Part shown: piece after piece, positions 35,841-44,782 of the stretch
How the letters are laid out: each line of letters opens with the position of its first letter
How positions within the stretch are numbered: the first letter of the stretch is position 1
DNA from: Desertimonas flava
GTDB taxonomy: Bacteria > Actinomycetota > Acidimicrobiia > Acidimicrobiales > Ilumatobacteraceae
Reading direction: 5' to 3'
Assembly: GCF_003426815.1 (NCBI RefSeq)
Contig: NZ_QKYK01000002.1
Coordinates: forward strand, 186,001 to 250,000
Length of the DNA stretch: 64,000 bases
Translations under genes and position numbers: made by a program
The notes under the pieces: generated by a model
What the model saw: the letters and a program-made list of their open reading frames with translations, nothing else
Database searches by the model: none
Told to the model about the DNA's origin: nothing

Positions 35841-36827
35841 ATGACAACCCCCGTACGTGTCGCCGTCACCGGAGCCGCCGGTCAGATCGGTTACAGCCTG
35901 TTGTTCCGAATCGCGTCGGGCTCGATGCTCGGCCCCGACACGCCCGTCGCCCTGCAGCTGCTCGAGATCACGCCGGCCCTCGGCGCGCTCAACGGCGTGA
36001 AGATGGAGCTCGACGACTGCGCGTTCCCGCTGCTCACCGAGATCATCACCACCGACGACGCCGACGTGGCGTTCGGTGATGCCGACGTCGCCCTGCTGGT
36101 GGGCGCGATGCCGCGCAAGGCCGGCATGGAGCGGTCCGACCTGCTGTCGGCCAACGGCGGCATCTTCAAGCCGCAGGGCGAAGCGCTGTCGCGCAGTGCC
36201 AAGCGCGACGTGAAGGTGCTCGTCGTCGGCAACCCGGCCAACACCAACGCCCTCATCGCCCAGCGCAACGCCGCCGACCTCGATCCCGGCCGCTTCACGG
36301 CGATGACCCGCCTCGACCACAACCGGGCCGTGACGCAGATCGCCACCAAGCTCGGCACGAGCGTCAACGACGTCAAGAAGATGACGATCTGGGGCAACCA
36401 CTCCACGACGCAGTACCCCGACCTGTTCCACGCCGAGGTCGGCGGCAAGAACGCCTACGAGGCGGTCGGCGACCACGAGTGGGTCGACGGAACCTTCATC
36501 CCCACCGTCGCCAAGCGCGGCGCGGCGATCATCGAGGCCCGCGGCGCGTCGTCGGCCGCCTCGGCGGCCAACGCCGCGGTCGACCACATCCGGTCGTGGT
36601 CGCTCGGCACGCCCGAGGGCGACTGGGTGTCGATGGGCATCGTGTCCGACGGCAGCTACGGCGTGCCCGAGGGGATCATCTCCAGCTTCCCGGTCACCTG
36701 CAAGGACGGCGAGTACTCGATCGTCCAGGGCCTCGAGATCGACGACTACAGCCGGGGCAAGATCGACGCCTCGGCCGCCGAGCTCGTCGAGGAGCGCGAC
36801 GCCGTCGCCGAACTCGGCCTGATCTGA
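35841..36827 (+). CDS. mdh: Malate dehydrogenase
   Basis: NAD-dependent enzyme of 328 residues of the TCA cycle, dimeric cytosolic-type MDH. The NAD loop is [19 protein letters not shown]. Substrate-binding Arg residues are in [15 protein letters not shown], and the active-site His is in [24 protein letters not shown] carries the catalytic Asp/Arg region. The ATG at 35841 aligns with family N termini; an earlier in-frame GTG-like start at 35820 is less likely. A strong hairpin follows its stop. Confidence 0.96.
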   Translation: MTTPVRVAVTGAAGQIGYSLLFRIASGSMLGPDTPVALQLLEITPALGALNGVKMELDDCAFPLLTEIITTDDADVAFGDADVALLVGAMPRKAGMERSDLLSANGGIFKPQGEALSRSAKRDVKVLVVGNPANTNALIAQRNAADLDPGRFTAMTRLDHNRAVTQIATKLGTSVNDVKKMTIWGNHSTTQYPDLFHAEVGGKNAYEAVGDHEWVDGTFIPTVAKRGAAIIEARGASSAASAANAAVDHIRSWSLGTPEGDWVSMGIVSDGSYGVPEGIISSFPVTCKDGEYSIVQGLEIDDYSRGKIDASAAELVEERDAVAELGLI

Positions 36828-36848
36828 CCTGATCTGAGTCAGTCGCGG

Positions 36849-36892
36849 TCCGGAGGGGTCGCTCGTGCCCACGGGTGCGAGCGACCCCTCCG
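36849..36892. terminator. Terminator hairpin after mdh
   Basis: Perfect 16-bp arms CCGGAGGGGTCGCTCG and CGAGCGACCCCTCCGG with a 12-base loop, between the convergent mdh and thioesterase genes. This stem is the strongest in the window, and it is a likely bidirectional terminator. Confidence 0.75.
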
Positions 36893-36924
36893 GTCGCGTT
36901 CCGGCGGCAACGAGGGAACCGGCG

Positions 36925-37779
36925 TCAGCCGCCCGCGAGGCGGAGCTGGTGCGAGGTGGCGAGGGTCGTTCCGTCGGGGGCCCACATGCGGCCCGACTCG
37001 ACGGTGTAGCCGTCGGCCGAGGCCGTCGCCTCCATCTCGGCGTAGACGTGGGCGCCGGCCGGGGCCAGGGCCCCCAGGTCGGACGCCAGCACGTGGACGG
37101 TGAAGTCGACCGTCGCCGCCGGCACCGGATGGTCGAGGCGGGAGAAGACGGCCGGCGGGAAGAAGTCCATCGCGCAGACGATCCACTCGGCCGTGATCGC
37201 CTCTCCATCGAGGGGGCGGAGCCAGCCCGCCAGGCGCGAGCGGTCCTGCGACCCGAACGGGACCGTGTCGGGGTCGAGGATGAGCTCGCTGTTGTCGAAG
37301 TGGCTCACCCGGTCGGGGCGCATCGCCTCGGGGGGCGGGGCGATGCGCCCGAGTCCGGCGGGCGGGGTGGCGGGCACCATGGCGGGCCGGGGGCGATCGT
37401 CGTAGTCGGTGCCAGGGCGCCCGCCGGCCAGCACGGCCGACACCACGAGGCGGACACGGCCTTCCTGGGTGAGCCGGGCCCGGGCGAACGTGGCGGTCCG
37501 GCCGGAGCGCTCGATGGTGACATCGACCTCGGCGGGCCCGGGCGCCGGCACGCTGACGAACTGGGTGGAGACGCTGCGGGTCGGGCGCGCCGGGTCGGTC
37601 ACCGACGCGGCGATCGCTCGAGCGACGATGGCCGAGCAGTAGCCACCGTGGATGCCCACGAGCGACGCCCATGCCGGGCTCAGATCGGCCGCGAAGCGGC
37701 CGGGACCGTCCGGCGTGACCTGGATGGCGGAGGCGAACGAAACGGTGGAACCTTCGAGTGGGGATGCGGTGACCGTCAC
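36925..37779 (-). CDS. Acyl-CoA thioesterase family protein, double hotdog
   Basis: Protein of 284 residues with two hotdog domains of the thioesterase-like (4HBT_3/TesB-related) family. First domain: GIHGGYCSAIVARAIAASV with SVSTQFVSVPAPGPAEVDV. Second domain: VDFTVHVLASDLGALAPAG with HVYAEMEATASADGY. Members hydrolyse acyl-CoAs in beta-oxidation or surface-lipid pathways. GTG start; divergent from the kinase gene. Confidence 0.8.
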   Translation of the reverse strand: MTVTASPLEGSTVSFASAIQVTPDGPGRFAADLSPAWASLVGIHGGYCSAIVARAIAASVTDPARPTRSVSTQFVSVPAPGPAEVDVTIERSGRTATFARARLTQEGRVRLVVSAVLAGGRPGTDYDDRPRPAMVPATPPAGLGRIAPPPEAMRPDRVSHFDNSELILDPDTVPFGSQDRSRLAGWLRPLDGEAITAEWIVCAMDFFPPAVFSRLDHPVPAATVDFTVHVLASDLGALAPAGAHVYAEMEATASADGYTVESGRMWAPDGTTLATSHQLRLAGG

Positions 37780-37835
37780 CCCCTGAGTTCTACCAGAGAA
37801 CTTAGGCCGGTGCCAACCCCTGGGACGGCCTGGCT

Positions 37836-39230
37836 ATGGTCGTCCCGGTGGCGTCGCTGTTCGCAGAGCGCTATCAGCTCACCGAGCTGGTGGGCACCGG
37901 AGGCATGGGTGCCGTGTGGTCGGCGTGGGACACCCGCCTCCACCGGCAGGTCGCGATCAAGCTCGTGCCTGTCGAGGGTCTCGCGGCCCCCGAGCGGGAG
38001 CGGGTGGTGCGCGAGGCGCGCGCCACGGCGCGCCTTCGCCATCCCAACGTCGTGACCCTCCATGACGCGGGCGAGGGCGACGGCTCGATCTACCTCGTGA
38101 TGGAGATCGTCGACGGGATCACGCTGGCCGACCGCATCGCCTCCAGTCCCGTGCCCGAGCCGGAGGCGGTTCGAGTCGCTGCCGCGGTCCTCGAGGCGCT
38201 CGCCGAGGCCCACGCCGCCGGCATCGTGCATCGCGATGTGAAGCCGTCCAACGTGCTGCTCGGCGCAAACGGGGACGTCAAGCTCGCCGACTTCGGGATC
38301 GCCCGCCGCCTCGACGAGGTCACCGGAGGTCTCACCGCGACCGGCCAGCACCTCGGCACCCCCAAGTATCTCGCGCCGGAGACGCTCGCCGGAGAGCCCG
38401 GTGGCGTGGCAAGCGACGTCTATGCGGTCGGCATCGTGCTGTTCGAGATGCTCACCGGCCGCCCGCCGTTCGACAAGGGATCGGCGATGGCCACGGCGAT
38501 GGCGCACGTCAACGAGCCGGCCCCCGACGTCCGCGCCGCCGCCCCGTCGACGTCACCTGCGCTGGCCGCCGTGGTCGCCCGCGCCCTCGACAAGGACCCG
38601 GCACGCCGATTCGTCTCGGCGCGCGAGATGCAGGCGGCGCTCGCCCGATCGGGTCCCAGCGCCGCATCGTCCGTCCCGCTCGCCGCCACCGAGGTGATGC
38701 CGACGGGACGGCCGCGCGCCGGTGGCGGGCGATGGTGGCTCGTTGCGGTGGCGGCCGCGCTCATCGCAGGAGTCGTCGCCACGCTGGTCGTCATCGGCGG
38801 AGACGATGACCCGGAGACCGGCGGCGCGACGACCACGAGCCCGGTGAGCACGAGCGCGGCTCCGACGACCTCGCCACCGACGACTGCGCCCACCACGCCG
38901 CCGACGACCAACACGTCGCCTGCGCCGCCCGCCGCGGCCGCTCCTGGCCCTGGTCCGGGCGACGAGGCGGCGGAGACGCCCCAGACGGTGGATCAGCTCG
39001 TCGCATGGCTGGATGCCGACCCCGGCGGGTCGGGATCACGCACGCCCGAGATCATCGAGCGTCTCGAGGATCTCGGCCGCGGGCGCAAAGCCAGCGACCG
39101 GGCCGCGGAGCTGCTCGAGGACGCCGAGGAGTGGGCCGCGAGCGGCGAGCTGGCCGCTGGTGCGCTCGACGTCATCCGTCCCGTGCTGGAACCGATCGCC
39201 GACGGTCCCGGCAACGGCGGCCGCCAGTAG
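37836..39230 (+). CDS. Ser/Thr protein kinase, PknB-like, membrane anchored
   Basis: Receptor-type kinase of 464 residues. The kinase domain (about 12-275) has P-loop VGTGGMGAVW, catalytic Lys42 in VAIKLV, HRDVKPSNVLL (HRD) and LADFGIARRL (DFG). A juxtamembrane segment leads to one TM helix (about 308-328, WWLVAVAAALIAGVVATLVV). The extracellular part is a Thr/Pro-rich stalk and a short C-terminal domain (about 385-460); there are no PASTA repeats, so the ligand differs from PknB. The start is taken as ATG 37836; GTG 37848 is possible. Confidence 0.92.
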   Translation: MVVPVASLFAERYQLTELVGTGGMGAVWSAWDTRLHRQVAIKLVPVEGLAAPERERVVREARATARLRHPNVVTLHDAGEGDGSIYLVMEIVDGITLADRIASSPVPEPEAVRVAAAVLEALAEAHAAGIVHRDVKPSNVLLGANGDVKLADFGIARRLDEVTGGLTATGQHLGTPKYLAPETLAGEPGGVASDVYAVGIVLFEMLTGRPPFDKGSAMATAMAHVNEPAPDVRAAAPSTSPALAAVVARALDKDPARRFVSAREMQAALARSGPSAASSVPLAATEVMPTGRPRAGGGRWWLVAVAAALIAGVVATLVVIGGDDDPETGGATTTSPVSTSAAPTTSPPTTAPTTPPTTNTSPAPPAAAAPGPGPGDEAAETPQTVDQLVAWLDADPGGSGSRTPEIIERLEDLGRGRKASDRAAELLEDAEEWAASGELAAGALDVIRPVLEPIADGPGNGGRQ

Positions 39231-39233
39231 CGG

Positions 39234-39944
39234 TCAGTCCTCGACCGCGATCCGACAGGCCGTCTTCATCATCTCGTCGACCCCGCGCTTGAGCTCGTCC
39301 TCGCTGATGCGGATGCTCTCGCCCGTCGACACCAGGTCGCTGACGGTCATCATCGCCAGGGCCTCCACCCGGTGCACGGCCGCGATCGTGTAGAGCATGG
39401 CCGCCTCCATCTCGATGGCGAGGTGCCCCAGGCGCTTCCACGTGGCGATGTTGGTCTCATCGGGATCGTAGAAGAGGGCGCTGGTGATCACGGCGCCGGC
39501 ATGCGTGCGGGCCCCCGACTCGCTGCTGGCCCGCATGGCCGCCGTCGCCAGCGAGAACGTCGCCGTCGGCGCATGGTTCATCCCGGCGTACTGCAGCGCG
39601 GTGGTGTCGACCGCCGACGCCGAGACGGCGACCACGGTGTCGGCCATCTGCAGGCCGTCGGCGATGGCGCCACACGTGCCGACGCGGATCATCCGGGTGA
39701 CGCCCAACTGCACGAGCTCCTCGTACACGATGCCGGCGCTCGGGCACCCCATGCCCGTGGACTGCACGCTGATCGGCCGGCCTTCGAACGTGCCGGTGTA
39801 GCCGAGCATCCCGCGTTCTTCGTTGACCAACCGGGCGCCGGCATCGAAGAACGTCTCGGCGATGTAGGTGGCCCGGCGCGGGTCGCCAGGACAGAGGACG
39901 GCGGGGGCGTAGTCGCCGGCGTCGGCGCGCAGGTGGATCGGCAC
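39234..39944 (-). CDS. deoD: DeoD-family purine/uridine nucleoside phosphorylase
   Basis: Hexameric-type phosphorylase of 236 residues for ribo- or deoxyribonucleoside salvage. Motifs: APAVLCPGDPRRATYIAE at the phosphate site, VQSTGMGCPSAGIVYEEL, IRVGTCGAI, and IEMEAAMLYTIAAV with the ribose-binding Glu. TVSDLVSTGESI is the base-site Asp loop. GTG start. In front of it, a 15-bp palindrome GGAGGGTAACCCTCC (39950-39964) holds the only good Shine-Dalgarno sequence on this strand, 14 bases from the GTG, which might reduce initiation. It is convergent with the kinase gene. Confidence 0.87.
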   Translation of the reverse strand: MPIHLRADAGDYAPAVLCPGDPRRATYIAETFFDAGARLVNEERGMLGYTGTFEGRPISVQSTGMGCPSAGIVYEELVQLGVTRMIRVGTCGAIADGLQMADTVVAVSASAVDTTALQYAGMNHAPTATFSLATAAMRASSESGARTHAGAVITSALFYDPDETNIATWKRLGHLAIEMEAAMLYTIAAVHRVEALAMMTVSDLVSTGESIRISEDELKRGVDEMMKTACRIAVED

Positions 39945-40018
39945 GGCGAGGAGGGTAACCCTCCGCCGGCTGGGGGCCGCACGAGCCAGGCATAAGGCAT
40001 CGAATGAGGAGGTGCCCG

Positions 40019-40783
40019 ATGCGCCGGCGCGACACCATCGTCACCATCGTCACCATGGGACGAAACGGATCACTACGGATGGCGATCGGAGCGGACGACC
40101 TCGGGTTCGGCGCGGCGACCACTGCGTCACCGACCCGCCGTCGCGGCCGCGGTCTCGTCAGGCTGGGCATCGCCGTACTCGTCGTCGGCGTGGCCGCCTT
40201 CATCGGTGGCTTCGTCCTGATGGGCGTCAACGCCTTCGAATCCGTCCAGGACGGCATCGACCCGCAACGGGATCTCGATCTCAGCGTCGGCGTGCCCGGC
40301 AACGGCACCGTCGAGCTCGACGCCGATCGCTACCAGGTGGTCGCCCTCGGCGACACGCTGGTCGCCGTGAGCGGGATGTCCTCCGACGCCGGTGGCTACA
40401 CGGTCAGTCGTATTCCGTTCACCGAGCCAGTGGTCACGATCACCGGTCCCGACGGCGCCGTGGTCGTCCTCGAGCAGCCGGGGCATGACCGGTTGTCGAG
40501 CACGCCCGGGCTCGACGCCGTGGGCATCTACGAGTTCACCGCACCGACCGACGGCATGTACGCCGTGACCGTCGCCGGCGAGGCACCGGCCGTGTCGTCG
40601 ATCGGCATCGACGAGGCCGATTCGCTCTGGGAGTCGGCGAAGCCGTGGATCACGTCGTCGGCCGTGATCACCGGCGGTGGGGTGCTGATGACGATCGGCG
40701 TGCTCGTGCTGGTGGGCGGAGTCGTCAGGTCGACGCTCGGATCGAGCCTCGGCGACCTGCGCCGGCTCGGCCGCATGCGCTAG
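40019..40783 (+). CDS. Two-helix membrane protein with periplasmic domain
   Basis: Protein of 254 residues with a TM helix near residues 45-70 (LVRLGIAVLVVGVAAFIGGF) and a second near residues 210-235 (VITGGGVLMTIGVLVLVGGV), enclosing an external domain of about 130 residues with a beta-sandwich look (TITGPDGAVVVLEQP; YEFTAPTDGMYAVTVAG). Such FTAPTDGMYAV wording recalls PPC-like or emp24-type beta domains. The ATG at 40019 has GAGGAGG 6 bases upstream; the ATG at 40004 is earlier but lacks one. Function unknown. Confidence 0.75.
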   Translation: MRRRDTIVTIVTMGRNGSLRMAIGADDLGFGAATTASPTRRRGRGLVRLGIAVLVVGVAAFIGGFVLMGVNAFESVQDGIDPQRDLDLSVGVPGNGTVELDADRYQVVALGDTLVAVSGMSSDAGGYTVSRIPFTEPVVTITGPDGAVVVLEQPGHDRLSSTPGLDAVGIYEFTAPTDGMYAVTVAGEAPAVSSIGIDEADSLWESAKPWITSSAVITGGGVLMTIGVLVLVGGVVRSTLGSSLGDLRRLGRMR

Positions 40784-40835
40784 CCGGATCGCGGATATCG
40801 CGGAACGTCGCGGCCAGGATCGCTACCGTTCGTTC

Positions 40836-41561
40836 ATGACCAACGGGGGATCAGGGCAGGCCGTCACGTTCGATGTGCAGTATCGGGAAGGGCTGAATCG
40901 TCTCACGACGTTCTTCCGCTACTTCACCGTGCTGCCCCACTCCATCGTGCTGGGGCTGTGGGGCTACGCCGTGCAGTTCGCCACGATCGGGCAGTGGTTC
41001 GTCACCGTGTTCACCGGCAAGCGATCTCGGGGCATCTGGGAGTTCCAGCGCTCGTGGCTCGCCTACGCCAGCCGCGTCAACTCCTACGCCTACCTCACCC
41101 ACGACGTGTGGCCCCGCTTCGGTGGCGGGTGGGGCGACGAGCCGGTCGCCTTCGACCACGGCTACGTCGAGCCGGCCAACCGGCTGACGTCGGCGCTGCG
41201 CATCATCTGGGTGATCCCGGCGCTGCTCATTCTCTTGGTGCTCGGCATCGGCCTCGCCGTGGTCGTGCTGATCAGCTGGTTCGCCATCCTCTTCACCGGC
41301 CGCATGCCCCGGGGGATGTTCGACTTCGCCGTTCGGGTGCACCGCTTCTCGCTCAACCTGACGGCCTACGAGTTCCTGATGACCGACACCTATCCCCGCT
41401 ACGAGGGTTCGTCGCCGGTCAGCACGTTGCCGCCGGGCGACCACGGCTCGGGCCGTGGGACCTACGGCCAGGTGTCGCAGTGGGCGTCGTCGCCGCCCCC
41501 GCCCGGACCGGCGGCCGCCCCCGGCCAGCCCCTGCCCCCGCCGTCCGGCCCGCCCGCCTGA
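40836..41561 (+). CDS. DUF4389 domain-containing membrane protein
   Basis: Protein of 241 residues. The DUF4389 domain covers about residues 10-190: NRLTTFFRYFTVLPHSIVLG, VFTGKRSRGIWEFQRSWLAY and FTGRMPRGMFDFAVRVHRFS are its paired PRG/RG signatures; there are two hydrophobic helix pairs. The C terminus is Pro/Gly/Ser-rich and probably disordered. Role unknown; frequent in actinobacteria. Confidence 0.85.
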   Translation: MTNGGSGQAVTFDVQYREGLNRLTTFFRYFTVLPHSIVLGLWGYAVQFATIGQWFVTVFTGKRSRGIWEFQRSWLAYASRVNSYAYLTHDVWPRFGGGWGDEPVAFDHGYVEPANRLTSALRIIWVIPALLILLVLGIGLAVVVLISWFAILFTGRMPRGMFDFAVRVHRFSLNLTAYEFLMTDTYPRYEGSSPVSTLPPGDHGSGRGTYGQVSQWASSPPPPGPAAAPGQPLPPPSGPPA

Positions 41562-41586
41562 CCGCGTCGACCGCGTCGCCGCTCCG

Positions 41587-42081
41587 TCACTCCGGTGGGA
41601 CGGGGTGGCCGGGCTCGATGTCCATGGCGCCGATGCGCAATGCGGTGTCGCCGGTGCTGCCAGTCGTGATGTCGACCGGGGCGAGGACGAACAGATCGTG
41701 GTCGCCGCCGACGTCGTGCCGGGCGGCCACCTCGAAGACGCCGCGTCGCGGGCAGTCGTCGAGGAGCGGCACGTCGAAGGCACCGGGTGTCCAGCGGCAC
41801 CGTTCGAACTTGTCGACCTCGTCTCCGGTCGTGCCGCCGAACAGCTCGGCGAGCTCGCGTTCGTCGTCGCTCAACACGTGCACCCCGAGGTGCGTCGCCC
41901 GCGCCGCCACGCCGTGGGTGTGGTTGGCGTGGGACACCCAGACTGCGAGCAGCGGGGGGTCGATGCTGCACTGTGCCTGGAAGCCGACGAGGCAACCGGA
42001 CCGTTCCCCTTCGACGGCCGCCGTGACGATCAATGCCGCCGGGTCGAGGGGCCCCACGAAGCGGTCGAAGTCACCGGCCAT
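41587..42081 (-). CDS. Flavin reductase-like / FMN-binding split-barrel protein
   Basis: Protein of 164 residues with the flavin reductase-like split-barrel fold: ALIVTAAVEGERSGCLVGFQ for FMN phosphate binding, PPLLAVWVSHANHTHGVA, and FVLAPVDITTG near the C terminus. No clear NAD(P)H motif, so it may use F420 or be an FMN-binding protein. It follows the DinB gene by 3 bp and is the last gene before the defence island on the lower side. Confidence 0.78.
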   Translation of the reverse strand: MAGDFDRFVGPLDPAALIVTAAVEGERSGCLVGFQAQCSIDPPLLAVWVSHANHTHGVAARATHLGVHVLSDDERELAELFGGTTGDEVDKFERCRWTPGAFDVPLLDDCPRRGVFEVAARHDVGGDHDLFVLAPVDITTGSTGDTALRIGAMDIEPGHPVPPE

Positions 42082-42084
42082 CGC

Positions 42085-42591
42085 TCAGAGGTCGAGCAGG
42101 CCGCGCAGGTAGGCGGCCTGCCCGGCGTGCTGCAGGCTGTCGTCGGCGATGCTGACGAGCCGGACGCCGAGGGTGACCGGCGGGTCCCACCGCCGATCGA
42201 CGATGCGGTCGAGGTCAGTCGTGGTCAGGTCGCTCAGCATCGCCCGGGTCCGTTCGTCGACGGCGGCGAGGTAGTCGAGCAGGGCATCGCCCGACTCCGC
42301 TCGCACCTCGCGTACGTCGGCAGGCGTGTGCCCATAGCCGATGTTCGCCGGGTCGGGGTCGAGCCCGAACCGGCTGGCCCAATGGCCGCCGGCCCAGATC
42401 TGGTCGGCGTCGAGGATCTCGGCGATGTGATGGTCCTGGACGCGCGCCAGGTGCCAGACGAGCCAGCCGATCGGATTCGTGCCGTCCCGCGGCGTTTCGG
42501 TGAGCCGATCGACGGGAACGCCGTCCACGGCGTCCTTCGCCAGCGGCGGGATCCGTCCGTACAGTTCGAGCAGCAGCCCGGCGACATCCAT
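42085..42591 (-). CDS. DinB/DUF664 family protein, mycothiol-dependent type
   Basis: Four-helix bundle protein of 168 residues: TNPIGWLVWHLARVQDHHIA has the metal-binding HxxxxxxH pattern; ADDSLQHAGQAAYLRGLL supplies a third His. In actinobacteria such proteins are commonly thiol- (mycothiol-) dependent transferases or maleylpyruvate isomerase relatives. It is the first host gene downstream of the left island junction. Before integration it would have been 76 bp after the MutM-family stop codon. Confidence 0.8.
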   Translation of the reverse strand: MDVAGLLLELYGRIPPLAKDAVDGVPVDRLTETPRDGTNPIGWLVWHLARVQDHHIAEILDADQIWAGGHWASRFGLDPDPANIGYGHTPADVREVRAESGDALLDYLAAVDERTRAMLSDLTTTDLDRIVDRRWDPPVTLGVRLVSIADDSLQHAGQAAYLRGLLDL

Positions 42592-42667
42592 CGCCCCAGT
42601 CCATCACAACGCCCCACGCGGCCGTGCGGTGCCGGTCGGCGCTGCGCCGGCGCAACGTGGTCGACGG

Positions 42668-42703
42668 CTACTTGAGGAACTTCGAGGTCGTGTTGTCGGC
42701 GAG
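42668..42703 (-). other. Left island junction with displaced 3' end of the MutM-family gene
   Basis: On the minus strand this encodes LADNTTSKFLK and a TAG stop, the same C-terminal residues as the intact MutM-family gene at 48977-49837, but here with host-like GC-rich codons (AAG TTC CTC AAG TAG). The 14-bp core GTGTTGTCGGCGAG (42690-42703) is identical to 48999-49012. Upstream of this point the frame is unlike MutM, so this looks like the host 3' end displaced by integration. Confidence 0.75.
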
Positions 42704-42813
42704 TTCGATCCGCAGGTATTCGCCGTTGCGCTGATTGGCTCCGCTCGAAACGTACCACCGGACACACTCCCGTTCGTCGGACGCGTCCCAGCACGCGGCG
42801 GGTGAGCCGAGCG

Positions 42814-43176
42814 TCAGCGTCGGTGTCGGCCGGCGGCAGCTGGTGCCATCGATCCCTGACCCGGCTCGAGGATCGTCAGCACCCGCTGGGCGATGTCGGT
42901 GCGAGCAGCGACCGCCCGGAACGTGGCCACGAGCCTCGGATCGAGCACGATCCCGGAACGGACCCCGACGATCGTCGGGCCTTCGGTGGGCCTCGATGAT
43001 GAGTCGGCACGCATGCCCTTGAACGCACCCCGCTGCGCCGCAATCTGCGACAGGTCGTGCCGTCGCCGATCATCGTCGGCAACCGGCGCGATGGTCGAGT
43101 TTGCAAGAGGACCGGCCGCCATGGGTGTCGCCGACTCGCTCGATGGTGCGGTAGGCGCACCGACCGAATCGTTCAT
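42814..43176 (-). CDS. Hypothetical protein inside the island
   Basis: Weakly supported ORF of 120 codons (MNDSVGAPTAPSSESATP...). Its middle, GPTIVGVRSGIVLDPRLVAT, with a following AVAARTDIAQRVLTILEPG, looks like a folded helical protein. The end drifts into another frame that continues to the left junction, so a frameshift may separate two halves. No Shine-Dalgarno sequence is clear and no family is recognised. Confidence 0.3.
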   Translation of the reverse strand: MNDSVGAPTAPSSESATPMAAGPLANSTIAPVADDDRRRHDLSQIAAQRGAFKGMRADSSSRPTEGPTIVGVRSGIVLDPRLVATFRAVAARTDIAQRVLTILEPGQGSMAPAAAGRHRR

Positions 43177-43663
43177 CGGGAGCAAGATCGGGCAGCACTC
43201 ACAGATAATCACCGGGACGGTCTGCACGTGAGCCGGGGCCTTCGGCGGGGCGGTGCCAAGTGCTGCGATGCAGCGATTGGCGAACACGCGAGCGGAAGCC
43301 GGTCGTTGACAGGTCGGCCGGGTCCAGGCCAGCCCAGGCGGCTTTGGGGCTTCAGTCGTTCTCGTTGCAGCCGGCGTTCGCGAGGCGAGATGCGTTGGCG
43401 AGCCCTGGTGCCCGATGGCCCGGGTGCGGTAGCCCAGCGTGGGGTGCTCGGAGGGCCTCCACCACTGGTACGCCGGGAGTTCAGGCGGGAGCAAGTCCGG
43501 GACGTGGTTGTGCTAGCGGCGCTCGGCCGTACTCTGCGGCCCGGCGAGGACACGCTCCCCTCCGCGGGAACGGTGTCACAGGGGACGGTCATACTGAAGA
43601 GCAGCTTGGCTTGCCCAGCCCATCGGCCTACGGCCCGCACCCCCGAATCTCAGGAGGATGAAC
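43177..43663. other. Island segment without a convincing gene
   Basis: About 490 bp upstream of the methyltransferase gene. Several overlapping frames are open on both strands but all give Arg/Gly/Pro-rich products without domains. GC-rich stem-like segments (for example GGAGGGCCTCC near 43456) are present. It probably holds the methyltransferase promoter and may encode a structured RNA, which I cannot identify. Confidence 0.4.
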
Positions 43664-44782
43664 ATGGCCAAGCCGAATTCTCACCGTCGATCACCGAGCG
43701 GTGGCGCCAATGCGCCTAGGTTGTTCGAGATGGCAACGACCGCACCGCAGTCCTCCGCTGCCAGGGCCGCCGAGGCATCGGCTGCGTTCCCGCGGCTGAG
43801 GTACATGGGGTCGAAGTACAGGCTTGTTCCCTATTTGGCGGATGTGTTTGCGGAGCTCGAAGGCGGCTCGGCCCTGGATGCCTTCTCAGGAAGCGGGGTC
43901 GTCTCCTACACCCTGAAGGCTATGGGCTACTCGGTGACGGCGAATGACTTCCTCGCCTTCCCGACAGTCATCGCAGATGCCACGGTTGCCAACGATGACG
44001 TCACGCTATCGGACGACGACGTTGCCCGGTTGACGGGTCCGGCCATCGACGATCGGGACTTCATCCAGACCAAGTTCGACGGGCTCTACTTCACGCACGA
44101 AGACCGTGTGTTCCTCGACTCGGCGTGGTCGCATATCGATCGACTTGACGGCGCCAAGCGAAGTATCGCCATCGCTTCTCTCGTCCTCGCCGCAGCGCGG
44201 AAGCAACCGCGAGGGGTGTTCACGTTCACCGACCTTCGCTACGACGACGGGCGGCGGGATCTCAGGCTTCCGCTTCGCGAGCACTTCGTCGAAGCGGCTG
44301 CGGCGTACAACTCAGTTGTCTTCGGCACCGGAGCACCGTGCAGAGCCATCCAATCGGACGTGTTCGAAATCGATCCCGTTGGCTTCGACCTCGTTTACCT
44401 TGATCCGCCGTACGCGCCACCGAAGGACGACAACTGCTACATCAAGCGTTACCACTTCCTCGAAGGGCTGAGCGTGTATTGGCGCGGCCTTGAGATCATG
44501 GAGGACACCCGAACGAAGAAGCTCACCAAGAGGTTCACTCCGTTCAGCTACAAGCGGACGATCGTCGACGCGTTGCGGGACACGTTCAAGAGGTTCAGCG
44601 AGTCGACGATCGTGCTGTCCTACTCCTCGAATGCAGTGCCTGACGCGGAAACGATTGAGCGCCTCCTCGGCGAGGTGAAGAGCGAAGTCGAGGTTCGTCG
44701 AATCGATCACCGCTACCACTTCGGAACGCATCAGGCCGCGTCACGGCGAGAAGCCGTCGAGTACCTCTTCATCGGTCGATGA
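43664..44782 (+). CDS. D12-class N6-adenine DNA methyltransferase
   Basis: Methyltransferase of 372 residues of the alpha (D12) class, which methylates adenine in short palindromic sites. Motif X is RYMGSKYRLVPYL near residues 46-58, the SAM motif I is DAFSGSG (72-78) and catalytic motif IV is LDPPYAPP with DPPY at 247-250. An about 40-residue disordered N terminus precedes the domain. The ATG at 43664 is chosen because AGGAGG lies six bases upstream; the ATG at 43658 abuts it. Its stop overlaps the endonuclease ATG (ATGA), so the two form a restriction-modification pair. Confidence 0.92.
   Translation: MAKPNSHRRSPSGGANAPRLFEMATTAPQSSAARAAEASAAFPRLRYMGSKYRLVPYLADVFAELEGGSALDAFSGSGVVSYTLKAMGYSVTANDFLAFPTVIADATVANDDVTLSDDDVARLTGPAIDDRDFIQTKFDGLYFTHEDRVFLDSAWSHIDRLDGAKRSIAIASLVLAAARKQPRGVFTFTDLRYDDGRRDLRLPLREHFVEAAAAYNSVVFGTGAPCRAIQSDVFEIDPVGFDLVYLDPPYAPPKDDNCYIKRYHFLEGLSVYWRGLEIMEDTRTKKLTKRFTPFSYKRTIVDALRDTFKRFSESTIVLSYSSNAVPDAETIERLLGEVKSEVEVRRIDHRYHFGTHQAASRREAVEYLFIGR

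Noticed and set aside
43057-43719. Open frames of 130-220 codons on both strands before the methyltransferase
   Set aside because: Arg/Gly/Pro-rich products without domains or good start sites; overlapping on opposite strands.
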